From contig CAKQVV010000020.1 of the NCBI GenBank assembly GCA_934277845.1, positions 1 through 20,883 of the forward strand: 20,883 bases of DNA, given 5' to 3'. Source of the DNA: an uncultured Clostridia bacterium. GTDB taxonomy: Bacteria > Bacillota > Clostridia > Christensenellales > Pumilibacteraceae. The position numbers and the translations under genes are program-made. The notes beneath the pieces were generated by a model, which was not told where the DNA came from, ran no database searches, and saw only the letters and a list, made by a program, of their open reading frames with translations. The first letter of the stretch is position 1. The number at the start of each line of letters is the position of its first letter. This document shows positions 15,099 to 20,883 of this stretch, piece after piece.

Positions 15099-15572
15099 TT
15101 ATTTAATCTCGACGATCCTGTAAGTTACGGTGTTGTTCTTGTGCTCGAAATCCACTTCGTCGCCCTTCTTTGCACCCATCAGCGCCTTGCCCAGCGGCGA
15201 TTCGTTGCTGATTTTCTTCGGTTCGGTGTTGGGATCGGACTCGTAAATGCCCACGATCCGGAGCGTCTGGCAGCGGTCGGTGTCGATATCCTCGACAGTG
15301 ACCGTGCATCCGAGTTCGACTTTGTCGTAGTGGTCCTTGATTTCGTATATTTCGTAATTGCCGGCGGTGAGAATGTCCTCGAGCTGCTGAATACGCTCTT
15401 CGAGTTTACCCTGCTCCTCGCGTGCGATCTTGTACTCGTAGTTTTCGGAAAGGTCGCCGAACGCGCGCGCTTCCTGAATTTTCAGGATGACTTCTTTTCT
15501 GCCCTCGTTCTTCTTGTAGTTGAGTTCGTCCTCGAACTCTTTCACCTTCGCCGCAGTGATTTTGACTGCCAT
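15099..15572 (-). CDS. greA: Transcription elongation factor GreA
   Basis: Rescues backtracked RNA polymerase by stimulating cleavage of the transcript 3' end through the secondary channel. The 157 residues are the full family length. The N-terminal coiled coil (about 1-75) carries at its tip ARAFGDLSENYEY (35-47), with the acidic pair Asp40 and Glu43 that corresponds to Asp41 and Glu44 of the E. coli protein. The C-terminal FKBP-like domain ends with SPLGKALMGAKKGDEVDF (125-142) and TYRIVEI. The start at 15572 follows AGGTAAG, 6 nt spacing. It is the first gene of a seven-gene operon, driven by the promoter at 15816-15844. Confidence 0.97.
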   Translation of the reverse strand: MAVKITAAKVKEFEDELNYKKNEGRKEVILKIQEARAFGDLSENYEYKIAREEQGKLEERIQQLEDILTAGNYEIYEIKDHYDKVELGCTVTVEDIDTDRCQTLRIVGIYESDPNTEPKKISNESPLGKALMGAKKGDEVDFEHKNNTVTYRIVEIK

Positions 15573-15809
15573 TTTTACTTACCTGCCTTATAAAATTACG
15601 CGCCGGAAACCGCCTGCGGCGATCCTCGCGCGTTAAATTGCATTGAATTGTTTTTTTGCCGCAAAAGCCTTCGGCGAAACGCTCCCGGCGCGTCGCGTCT
15701 GCAACTGTCTTGCCGTCTTCTTTAATACGGTTGCCGCCCGAAAGTCGGAAACTTCGGACGGCTTCGATGTATTTTATGCGGAAAAAACAAACTGTATAAC
15801 CTTTTTAGC
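15573..15809 (-). promoter_or_regulatory. Long structured 5' leader of the greA-lysS operon
   Basis: From the predicted transcription start near 15809 to the greA ATG is about 236 nt without a credible gene. A hairpin at 15762-15733 pairs GCCGTCCGAAGT with ACTTTCGGGCGGC. One position is a U-G wobble in the minus-strand RNA but a C-A mismatch in the plus-strand RNA, which favours a function in the mRNA. A second GC-rich hairpin (15632-15599, CGCGC/GCGCG with an inner CCG/CGG) stands just before the ribosome binding site and is followed by TAATTTTAT. No known riboswitch or T-box sequence was recognised. Confidence 0.5.
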
Positions 15810-15815
15810 GACTAG

Positions 15816-15844
15816 ATTATATACTTTTTTTCCCGTTTTGTCAA
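15816..15844 (-). promoter_or_regulatory. Perfect consensus sigma-A promoter of the greA-lysS-tmk-holB-ricT operon
   Basis: Minus strand: TTGACA (15844-15839), 17-bp spacer with an A-rich run, TATAAT (15821-15816). No other promoter-like pair or terminator was seen downstream until the ferredoxin promoter, so one transcript of about 6.6 kb is likely. Confidence 0.9.
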
Positions 15845-15882
15845 CGGAATTGCGCCGATACTGCGCCCGGCTCGTGCGAATT

Positions 15883-15905
15883 GCGCGATTTTTCGCGCTT
15901 TTTTT
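15883..15905 (+). terminator. Terminator-like hairpin facing the plus strand, with no plus-strand gene before it
   Basis: GCGCGA (15883-15888) and TCGCGC (15893-15898) form a 6-bp stem with a TTTT loop, followed by seven T residues to 15905 on the plus strand. On the minus strand the hairpin is followed by AATTCGC, so it is not a good terminator for the SGNH hydrolase gene that ends at 15951. The stretch 15573-15950 holds no other feature besides the greA promoter and leader. Confidence 0.45.
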
Positions 15906-15950
15906 CACAAATTACGACTTAAAACCGCGCTCTTGTTGCCGCCCCGCGCG

Positions 15951-16598
15951 TCACAGCGTTTTCATAAAGCCGTACAGTCTTTCGGCGATGCGCGCATGAC
16001 CGAGGTCGGACGGGTGCAGTCCGTCGGGCATCATCTTTTCGCGGATTACGCCCACGTGCGGCTGTAAGCCCGCACACGCCCACAGATCGAGTACGGGCAG
16101 CGAATAATATTCCGCCACCGCCCTGATCGCGTCGACGTATTCTTTCAGTTTACGCCGCGGAAGCCCGCGTTCGTTGATGATCTCGTCCTCGCTCATGCGG
16201 TGAAGCGGCGTCATGACGACGAACTGCGCCAAAGGGCTTTGCCCGATCAGTTTTTCAAACAGCACGTGCAACGCTCCGTAGAATGTGTCCGCCGTTTTGT
16301 CGCCGAACTCGCCCATCGGCGCGTCGCCGTGACCGAAGTCGTTGGTGCCGCCGAAAATCACTATCGCGTCCGCGTCCCGCTCGATCTCGTCCGCCCGAAG
16401 TATAAAGTCGAGATCCCATCTTTCGCCGCGGTTGTCGCGTTGCGGCGCGATGCGCGTGCCGCCTATTCCGTGGTTATAAACCTTTGCGCCCGAAATCCGT
16501 CCGAACACGTCGGTAAAGCGGTTTTCGGGTTTACTCGCGCCCACGCCCTCGGTAATGCTGTCGCCGAGAAACGCTACTTTTTTCCCGTTAAGCTCCAT
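15951..16598 (-). CDS. SGNH/GDSL-family esterase or lipase-like hydrolase
   Basis: A 215-residue soluble serine hydrolase with all four SGNH blocks: FLGDSITEG (10-18) with nucleophile Ser14, NHGIGGTRI (42-50) with Gly47, FGGTNDFGHG (82-91) with Asn86, and MPDGLHPSDLGH (190-201) with Asp192 and His195. There is no signal peptide, so it acts in the cytoplasm. Natural substrates may be acyl or acetyl esters of carbohydrates, peptides or lipids, and the sequence does not say which. The start at 16598 follows AGAGGAT, about 8 nt spacing. It lies 44 nt after the aminotransferase gene and is the last gene of the aconitase operon. Its job in that operon is not obvious. Confidence 0.92.
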   Translation of the reverse strand: MELNGKKVAFLGDSITEGVGASKPENRFTDVFGRISGAKVYNHGIGGTRIAPQRDNRGERWDLDFILRADEIERDADAIVIFGGTNDFGHGDAPMGEFGDKTADTFYGALHVLFEKLIGQSPLAQFVVMTPLHRMSEDEIINERGLPRRKLKEYVDAIRAVAEYYSLPVLDLWACAGLQPHVGVIREKMMPDGLHPSDLGHARIAERLYGFMKTL

Positions 16599-16642
16599 TT
16601 CTTTATATCCTCTTTATTCACCGGTATCCGCCGGAATTATTT

Positions 16643-17830
16643 TTACTTGTCCGCGCCGATTCCGACGAGGTATTCTTTTATTCTTTCGACCGCGGTTTTA
16701 AGTTCGGTCAGCGAAGTGGCGTAACTGCAACGGACGAAATATTTTCCGCTCTCCCCGAACGCCGAGCCGGGCACGACCGCGACTTTTTTCGACCTCAGCA
16801 AGCCTTCGGCGAATTGCTCGCCCGTAAGCCCCGTGCTTTCCACCGACGGAAAAACATAGAACGCGCCGCGCGGCTCGAACGTTTTCAGCCCCATTTCGTT
16901 GAACTTACCCAGCAAAAACCGCCGGCGGATATTGTAGGACTCGCGCATTTCCGCGACGGCGCGGTACTCGTCCTCTCTGCCCGACCTAAGCGCCGCTTCG
17001 CCTGCGACCTGCGACGCGGTGGACGCGCACATGATCGTGTACTGGTGGATCTTGTAGGCGGCTTTCGCGACGGGTTCGGGGGCGCAGAAATAGCCTAATC
17101 TCCACCCCGTCATGGCGAACGCTTTGGAAAACCCGTTTATCAGCACGGTGCGTTTTTTCATGCCGGGTATCGCGGCGAACGACGCGTGCTTTTCTCCATA
17201 AGTGAGTTCCGCATAGATCTCGTCGGAAATAACGAAAAGGTCGTGTTTTTCGATTATCCCGGCGATATTTTCCAGTTGGTCGCGCGTCATTATTCCGCCC
17301 GTCGGGTTGTTCGGGTACGGCAAAATCAGCACTTTCGACCGCGGCGTAATCGCTTTTTCGATGATCTCGGGCGTAAGGACGAATCCGTTGTCCGCGTGCG
17401 TTTCTACGGGCACGGGTACGCCGCCCGCTATCGTGGCGTTGGGCGCATAACTGACGTAACTGGGCGAAGGTATCAGCACTTCGTCGCCGGGGACGACGAG
17501 CGTGCGGAGCGCAAGGTCTATGGCTTCGCTCGCGCCGACAGTGACTATTATTTCGTTTTCCGGATCATATCCGGCGTCAAAGCGCGAGGACAAATAGTCC
17601 GCTATCTCTTCGCGCAGCGACAACAGCCCGGCATTTGAAGTATACTGGGTTCTTCCCGCCTGTATCGACTTTATCGCCGCGTCGCGGATTTCCCAGGGCG
17701 TCACGAAGTCCGGTTCGCCCACGCCCAGCGATATACAGTCCGGGATATTGCTGGCAAGGTCGAAAAACTTGCGGATCCCGCTGGGCGGCAGGTTCGCCAC
17801 GGCGGGGTTAAGGTATTTAGCGTAGTCCAT
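16643..17830 (-). CDS. Class I/II aminotransferase, PatA/aspartate aminotransferase-like
   Basis: A 395-residue PLP-dependent aminotransferase of fold type I. Signatures: YTSNAGLLSLREEIA (63-77), VGASEAIDLAL (98-108), LPYPNNPTGG (170-179), FVISDEIYAEL (199-209) and NGFSKAFAMTGWRLGY (232-247) with Schiff-base Lys236. The carboxylate-binding arginine is in KYFVRCSYATS near the C-terminus. The nearest known group is the Bacillus PatA (N-acetyl-LL-diaminopimelate aminotransferase) and broad-range aspartate/aromatic enzymes, and the substrate is not certain. The start at 17830 follows AGGAG inside the end of the regulator gene, 9 nt away. The pairing of an Lrp-family regulator with such an aminotransferase is common in clostridia and suggests amino-acid-responsive control. 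Confidence 0.92.
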   Translation of the reverse strand: MDYAKYLNPAVANLPPSGIRKFFDLASNIPDCISLGVGEPDFVTPWEIRDAAIKSIQAGRTQYTSNAGLLSLREEIADYLSSRFDAGYDPENEIIVTVGASEAIDLALRTLVVPGDEVLIPSPSYVSYAPNATIAGGVPVPVETHADNGFVLTPEIIEKAITPRSKVLILPYPNNPTGGIMTRDQLENIAGIIEKHDLFVISDEIYAELTYGEKHASFAAIPGMKKRTVLINGFSKAFAMTGWRLGYFCAPEPVAKAAYKIHQYTIMCASTASQVAGEAALRSGREDEYRAVAEMRESYNIRRRFLLGKFNEMGLKTFEPRGAFYVFPSVESTGLTGEQFAEGLLRSKKVAVVPGSAFGESGKYFVRCSYATSLTELKTAVERIKEYLVGIGADK

Positions 17831-17839
17831 TCGCCGCTC

Positions 17840-18328
17840 CTACGCCTGCACGACGAGCCGCGATGACGCTTTTTTTTCGAGGACCACACCGTCGACCTTG
17901 TATTTTTTGAGAATAAAATGCGTGGCGGTGGAAAGCACCTTGTCGATGCCCGACAGTTTTTCGGACACGAAACGCGCCGCGTCGCGAAGCGACGTTCCCT
18001 CGACGAACACCGCAAGATCATAGGCTCCGCTCATAAGGTACACGCTTTTCACCTCGTCGAACTGATAGATATACTCGGCGATCTCGTCGAAACCTTTTTC
18101 GCGCACGGGCGAAACCTTGACTTCGATGAGCGCCTCGACGTAATCGCGCGCGGTCTTTTCGTCGTTGACGACCGCCGTGTACTTTACGATCACTCCGCTC
18201 TTTTCCATGCCTGAAATCGCGGCGGTAACGGCGGCTTCGGTGGAATCCAGCATCGTCGCGATTTCGCTTGCGGGCGTGCGCGCGTCGTCTTTCAGAATTT
18301 TCAGTATTCTCCCGGCGAGTTTATCCAT
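17840..18328 (-). CDS. Lrp/AsnC-family transcriptional regulator
   Basis: A 162-residue regulator. Residues 2-50 form the winged helix-turn-helix (LAGRILKILKDDARTPASEI, then MLDSTEAAVTAAI with the recognition helix), followed by the strand KSGVIVKYTAVVN. Residues 65-140 form the RAM ligand-binding domain, with VEALIEVKV, VKSVYLMSGAYDLAVFVEG and VLSTATHFILKKYK. Family members form octamers or dimers and sense amino acids. The start at 18328 has GGAGG about 10 nt upstream. It stands between aconitase (36 nt) and the aminotransferase (9 nt), so it probably controls this operon in response to the amino acid made or used by the aminotransferase. That is inferred from the order of the genes. Confidence 0.93.
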   Translation of the reverse strand: MDKLAGRILKILKDDARTPASEIATMLDSTEAAVTAAISGMEKSGVIVKYTAVVNDEKTARDYVEALIEVKVSPVREKGFDEIAEYIYQFDEVKSVYLMSGAYDLAVFVEGTSLRDAARFVSEKLSGIDKVLSTATHFILKKYKVDGVVLEKKASSRLVVQA

Positions 18329-18364
18329 ATTTTTGTTACCTCCGTTTTCGGTTTATTATATTCT

Positions 18365-20278
18365 TTATCGCTTGTTTTTCAGACTGTTGAGTACGCCGCC
18401 GGCGAGAATAAAACCGCGCTGACGGGCGGTAAGCGGCATATCGCACTCGTAAACTTCGCCTTTGGTGATGTTTCTGACGGTGATTTTGCCGCCGGCGTTC
18501 ACTTGTTCCGTCGCGTTTTCTATTGCAAGATCGTCGAGCATACCGATCCTGTCATAATCGGTTTCGATCGCGAAAGTCAGCGGCAGTATGCCGTTGTTTA
18601 TGAGGTTGTCGCGGTGAATACGCGCAAACGACTTGGCGATGACGCCCTTTACGCCGAGATACAGCGGAACAAGCGCGGCATGCTCGCGCGAAGAGCCTTG
18701 TCCGTAGTTCGAGCCGGCGACGATAAATCCGCCGCCGTTCTCTCTCGCGCGTGCGGGGAACTCGGGATCGACCGGTTCCATGCAGTGGTCGGAAAGGTAC
18801 GGAATATTCGAGCGGTACGGCAGAAGTTTCGAGTTGGACGGCATTATGTGGTCGGTGGTGATATTGTCCTCGGCGACAAGCAGTACTTTGCCCATGACTT
18901 CTTCCGGAAGCGGCTTGCCCTGCGGAAACGGCTTGATGTTCGGTCCGCGTTCTACCGTGACGAACGGGAAATCCTTGGGATCGAGAATAAGGTTGTCGTT
19001 GACCTCGAACTTTTCGGGCATATCGACGTCCGGGCAGTTCTCTTTGCTCGGATCGGCGAGATAACCTTTAAGTGCGGTATAAGCCGCGGTTTCGGGGGAA
19101 ACGAGGTACACCGAAGCGGTTTTCGTTCCGCTGCGGGCGTAGAAATTGCGGTTGAACGTGCGCACGGACACGGCGTTGTTTTTGGGCGACTGCCCCATGC
19201 CTATGCACGGACCGCAAGCACATTCCAGCACCCTCGCGCCGGCGTTTATCATGTCGGCGAGCGCGCCGTTTCCCGCAATCATCGCGAAAACCTGACGCGA
19301 ACCGGGACTGATCGTAAGACTCACGTCGGGATGAACGCGCTTGCCTTTCAGTATCGCGGCGACGCGCATCATGTCGCGGTAGGACGAGTTGGTACAACTG
19401 CCGATACAAACCTGATCGACCTTTATATCGCCGAGTTCGGACACTTTTTTCACGTTGTCGGGCGAATGCGGACACGCGGCGAGCGGCACGAGCGAACCGA
19501 GATCTATTTTAACGTGTTCGTCATACCCGGAATCGGGATCGGCGGCGAGCGGCGTAAAGTCCTTTTCTCTGCCCTGCGCCGCAAGGAACGCGCGTGTTTG
19601 CTCGTCGGACGGAAAAATCGAAGTGGTAGCGCCCAGTTCCGCGCCCATATTCGCGATGGTAGCGCGCTCGGGCACGGTCAGCGTTTTCACGCCGTCGCCC
19701 GTGTATTCCATGACTTTACCCACGCCGCCCTTGACGGACAGCACGCGCAGCACTTCGAGAATAACGTCCTTCGCGCTCACACCGCGATTAAGCGTGCCGG
19801 CGAGTTCGACGTTGACGACTTTCGGCATCGAGAGATACAGCGCGCCGCCGCCCATGGCTACCGCGACGTCCAGTCCGCCCGCGCCGATCGCGAGCATGCC
19901 GATGCCGCCGCCCGTGGGCGTGTGACTGTCGGATCCTACCAGCGTTTGTCCCGGCACGCCGAAACGCTCGACGTTGACCTGGTGGCAAATGCCGTTACCC
20001 GGTTTCGACACGAAAATGCCGTGTCTGAGCGCGACCGAACGGATATACGCGTGATCGTCGGCGTTTTCAAAGCCGGACTGGATCGTATTATGGTCGATAT
20101 ACGCGACCGAACGCAGGGTTTTCACCTTGTCGATCCCGAGTGCTTCGAGCTGCAGATAAGCCATAGTGCCCGTCGAATCCTGCGTGAGCGTCTGATCGAT
20201 GCGGATCGCAATTTCCTCGCCCGCGACCATGCGCCCGGAAACCAGGTGCTTTTCGATGATTTTTCGCGTTAAATTCAT
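18365..20278 (-). CDS. Aconitate hydratase, short (monomeric clostridial/Aquifex) type
   Basis: Interconverts citrate and isocitrate with a [4Fe-4S] cluster. The 637 residues are shorter than the roughly 900 of AcnA or AcnB and match the short aconitase form that resembles fused isopropylmalate isomerase subunits. Cluster cysteines: Cys295 in CIGSCTNSS (291-299), Cys355 and Cys358 in CACGPCIGMG (353-362). Other blocks: GSDSHTPTGGGIGMLAIG (115-132), SRQVFA (328-333), DNITTDHIMPS (471-481) and the swivelling-domain motif SNYGQGSSREHAA (523-535), with catalytic Ser529 or Ser530 and Arg531. The ATG at 20278 has GGAG about 11 nt upstream and a clear promoter at 20344-20372. It opens the operon with the Lrp regulator, aminotransferase and hydrolase. 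It would supply 2-oxoglutarate precursors for glutamate synthesis. Confidence 0.94.
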   Translation of the reverse strand: MNLTRKIIEKHLVSGRMVAGEEIAIRIDQTLTQDSTGTMAYLQLEALGIDKVKTLRSVAYIDHNTIQSGFENADDHAYIRSVALRHGIFVSKPGNGICHQVNVERFGVPGQTLVGSDSHTPTGGGIGMLAIGAGGLDVAVAMGGGALYLSMPKVVNVELAGTLNRGVSAKDVILEVLRVLSVKGGVGKVMEYTGDGVKTLTVPERATIANMGAELGATTSIFPSDEQTRAFLAAQGREKDFTPLAADPDSGYDEHVKIDLGSLVPLAACPHSPDNVKKVSELGDIKVDQVCIGSCTNSSYRDMMRVAAILKGKRVHPDVSLTISPGSRQVFAMIAGNGALADMINAGARVLECACGPCIGMGQSPKNNAVSVRTFNRNFYARSGTKTASVYLVSPETAAYTALKGYLADPSKENCPDVDMPEKFEVNDNLILDPKDFPFVTVERGPNIKPFPQGKPLPEEVMGKVLLVAEDNITTDHIMPSNSKLLPYRSNIPYLSDHCMEPVDPEFPARARENGGGFIVAGSNYGQGSSREHAALVPLYLGVKGVIAKSFARIHRDNLINNGILPLTFAIETDYDRIGMLDDLAIENATEQVNAGGKITVRNITKGEVYECDMPLTARQRGFILAGGVLNSLKNKR

Positions 20279-20343
20279 GTTTCGTGTTCTCCGGAAGTTA
20301 TTTCGGGTGCGCCGTCAATTCAGCGTAATAAATTGTTTTTACT

Positions 20344-20372
20344 ATTTTAGCCGTTTTTGCTTTTCTTGTCAA
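20344..20372 (-). promoter_or_regulatory. Promoter of the aconitase operon
   Basis: Minus strand: TTGACA (20372-20367), 17-bp spacer, TAAAAT (20349-20344), one base off consensus. The predicted leader is about 60 nt. An 11-bp inverted repeat CGGAATTTCCG lies 28 bp upstream of the -35 (20401-20411) and could be an operator for the Lrp-family protein or another regulator. Confidence 0.82.
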
Positions 20373-20484
20373 CCCATGCGGGGCACAAACGCCGACTTTT
20401 CGGAATTTCCGGGACATTTCGCCTGTCTTTTCGACGATCCGCACAGCCTTTTCGCGGCAAAATCGCGACACCGCCCGCAAAATC

Positions 20485-20513
20485 TTGATTTTGTCGCGCG
20501 GCTATGTTAGAAT
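20485..20513 (+). promoter_or_regulatory. Promoter with the -10 element 6 nt before the ATG (predicted leaderless transcript)
   Basis: TTGATT (20485-20490), 17-bp spacer, TAGAAT (20508-20513). The six bases ATAGTC then lead straight to the ATG at 20520, so transcription should begin at or beside the start codon. No ribosome binding site is present. It is divergent from the aconitase promoter. Confidence 0.7.
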
Positions 20514-20519
20514 ATAGTC

Positions 20520-20822
20520 ATGAAACTGTGGATAAGAACTCAAAAAGGCGAAAAAATATTGCTTTCGGCGACCGTCGACGTCGACGTTATCCCCGAAGCG
20601 GACGAGTTAACCGCGCTACTGCGCGAAACGCTGATGCCGCTGGACGTGCCTACGCCCTCGGTGCTGACCTCGCACTCGGCACACCTGAAACGCTTTAATC
20701 TGTGTAGATTCAAAAAAGCGGACTTTATCGAGCACGTCGATTTCGACGCCATGACCATAGAAGTTATGCGGAACGAAAAGGAAAAGCGCGGACCTAAAAG
20801 AAACCCGCTGGACGAAGCGTAA
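20520..20822 (+). CDS. Small hypothetical protein (100 residues)
   Basis: A 100-residue soluble protein. An N-terminal beta segment (MKLWIRTQKGEKILLSATVDV) is followed by a helix rich in acidic residues (IPEADELTALLRETL), a proline-rich turn (LDVPTPSVL), a middle part HSAHLKRFNLCRFKKADFIE, and a charged tail with KEKRGPKRNPLDEA. It resembles short unnamed clostridial proteins that share the opening KLWIR and a FxExVxFDxMxIE stretch, here FIEHVDFDAMTIEV. I know no function. The only ATG available is 6 nt after a -10 element, and no ribosome binding site is seen, so the mRNA is probably leaderless. No terminator follows before the window ends. Confidence 0.78.
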   Translation: MKLWIRTQKGEKILLSATVDVDVIPEADELTALLRETLMPLDVPTPSVLTSHSAHLKRFNLCRFKKADFIEHVDFDAMTIEVMRNEKEKRGPKRNPLDEA

Positions 20823-20828
20823 TCCGGT

Positions 20829-20857
20829 AATGGCGGCCATTCGCCCTGTCCCCCCCC
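20829..20857 (+). repeat. Short inverted repeat and eight-C run after the 100-residue protein gene
   Basis: AATGGC and GCCATT (20829-20841) flank a single G. A run of eight C lies at 20850-20857. There is no T tract, so it is not a terminator, and no further gene can be seen in the last 60 bases. Confidence 0.4.
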
Positions 20858-20883
20858 GAATTTTTGGAATAAGGTTATTTTAT

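Noticed and set aside
15573..15830. T-box or lysine riboswitch before greA-lysS
   Set aside because: I looked for the T-box AGGGTGGNACCGCG element and for a lysine-aptamer-like layout in the leader and found neither. Only generic hairpins can be supported.
15643..15999. Plus-strand open frame of 118 codons in the greA upstream region
   Set aside because: It runs antisense through the greA promoter and leader and into the SGNH hydrolase gene. It has no ribosome binding site and an unlikely Cys/Phe/Arg-rich composition.
18503..20272. Long plus-strand open frame of about 589 codons
   Set aside because: It is fully antisense to the aconitase gene, whose motifs are unmistakable. The plus-strand product is Arg/His/Val-rich and unlike any protein family.

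Overview
The window reads as chromosomal DNA from a spore-forming member of the Bacillota, most likely an uncultured Clostridia lineage with a GC-rich genome. The evidence is a SpoIIE phosphatase, a RicT (YaaT) protein with its cysteine clusters, the Bacillota-type neighbourhood decarboxylase-tmk-holB-ricT, a clostridial 2[4Fe-4S] ferredoxin, and AGGAGG-type ribosome binding sites before most genes. Genus and species cannot be told from the sequence. I see no rRNA, tRNA, CRISPR array, insertion sequence or phage gene. Nineteen protein genes are supported. All but two (7736-8428 and 20520-20822) lie on the minus strand.

Layout from left to right. (1) 1-3221: a gene for a three-helix membrane protein with a very acidic linker, driven by a consensus promoter, then an MFS transporter, then a ROK sugar kinase cut by the window edge. 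Transporter and kinase are 3 nt apart and suggest sugar uptake plus phosphorylation. (2) 3313-5592: spoIIE, preceded by twin palindromes and a strong bidirectional terminator. (3) 5965-9099: accessory-looking genes, namely a zinc-ribbon/three-helix/leucine-rich-repeat protein, a 72-residue membrane protein, a plus-strand four-helix membrane protein, a 66-residue protein and a 56-residue ferredoxin, most bounded by clear promoters and terminators. (4) 9177-15844: a seven-gene housekeeping operon, greA-lysS-membrane protein-decarboxylase-tmk-holB-ricT, with one consensus promoter and a structured leader of about 236 nt. The last five genes overlap end to start. (5) 15951-20372: a second operon, aconitase-Lrp-family regulator-aminotransferase-SGNH hydrolase. 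(6) 20485-20883: a divergent 100-residue protein gene.

The sequence shows six near-consensus sigma-A promoters with 17-bp spacers, three of them exactly TTGACA-N17-TATAAT. The most unusual signal is that both plus-strand genes have a -10 hexamer exactly 6 nt before the ATG and no ribosome binding site. That predicts leaderless mRNAs in a genome whose other genes mostly carry Shine-Dalgarno sequences. I did not find a convincing wholly new multi-gene system. The best candidates for undescribed biology are this leaderless pair, the spoIIE palindrome pair, the zinc-ribbon/LRR membrane protein, and the membrane-anchored protein translationally coupled into the lysS-tmk-holB-ricT operon.
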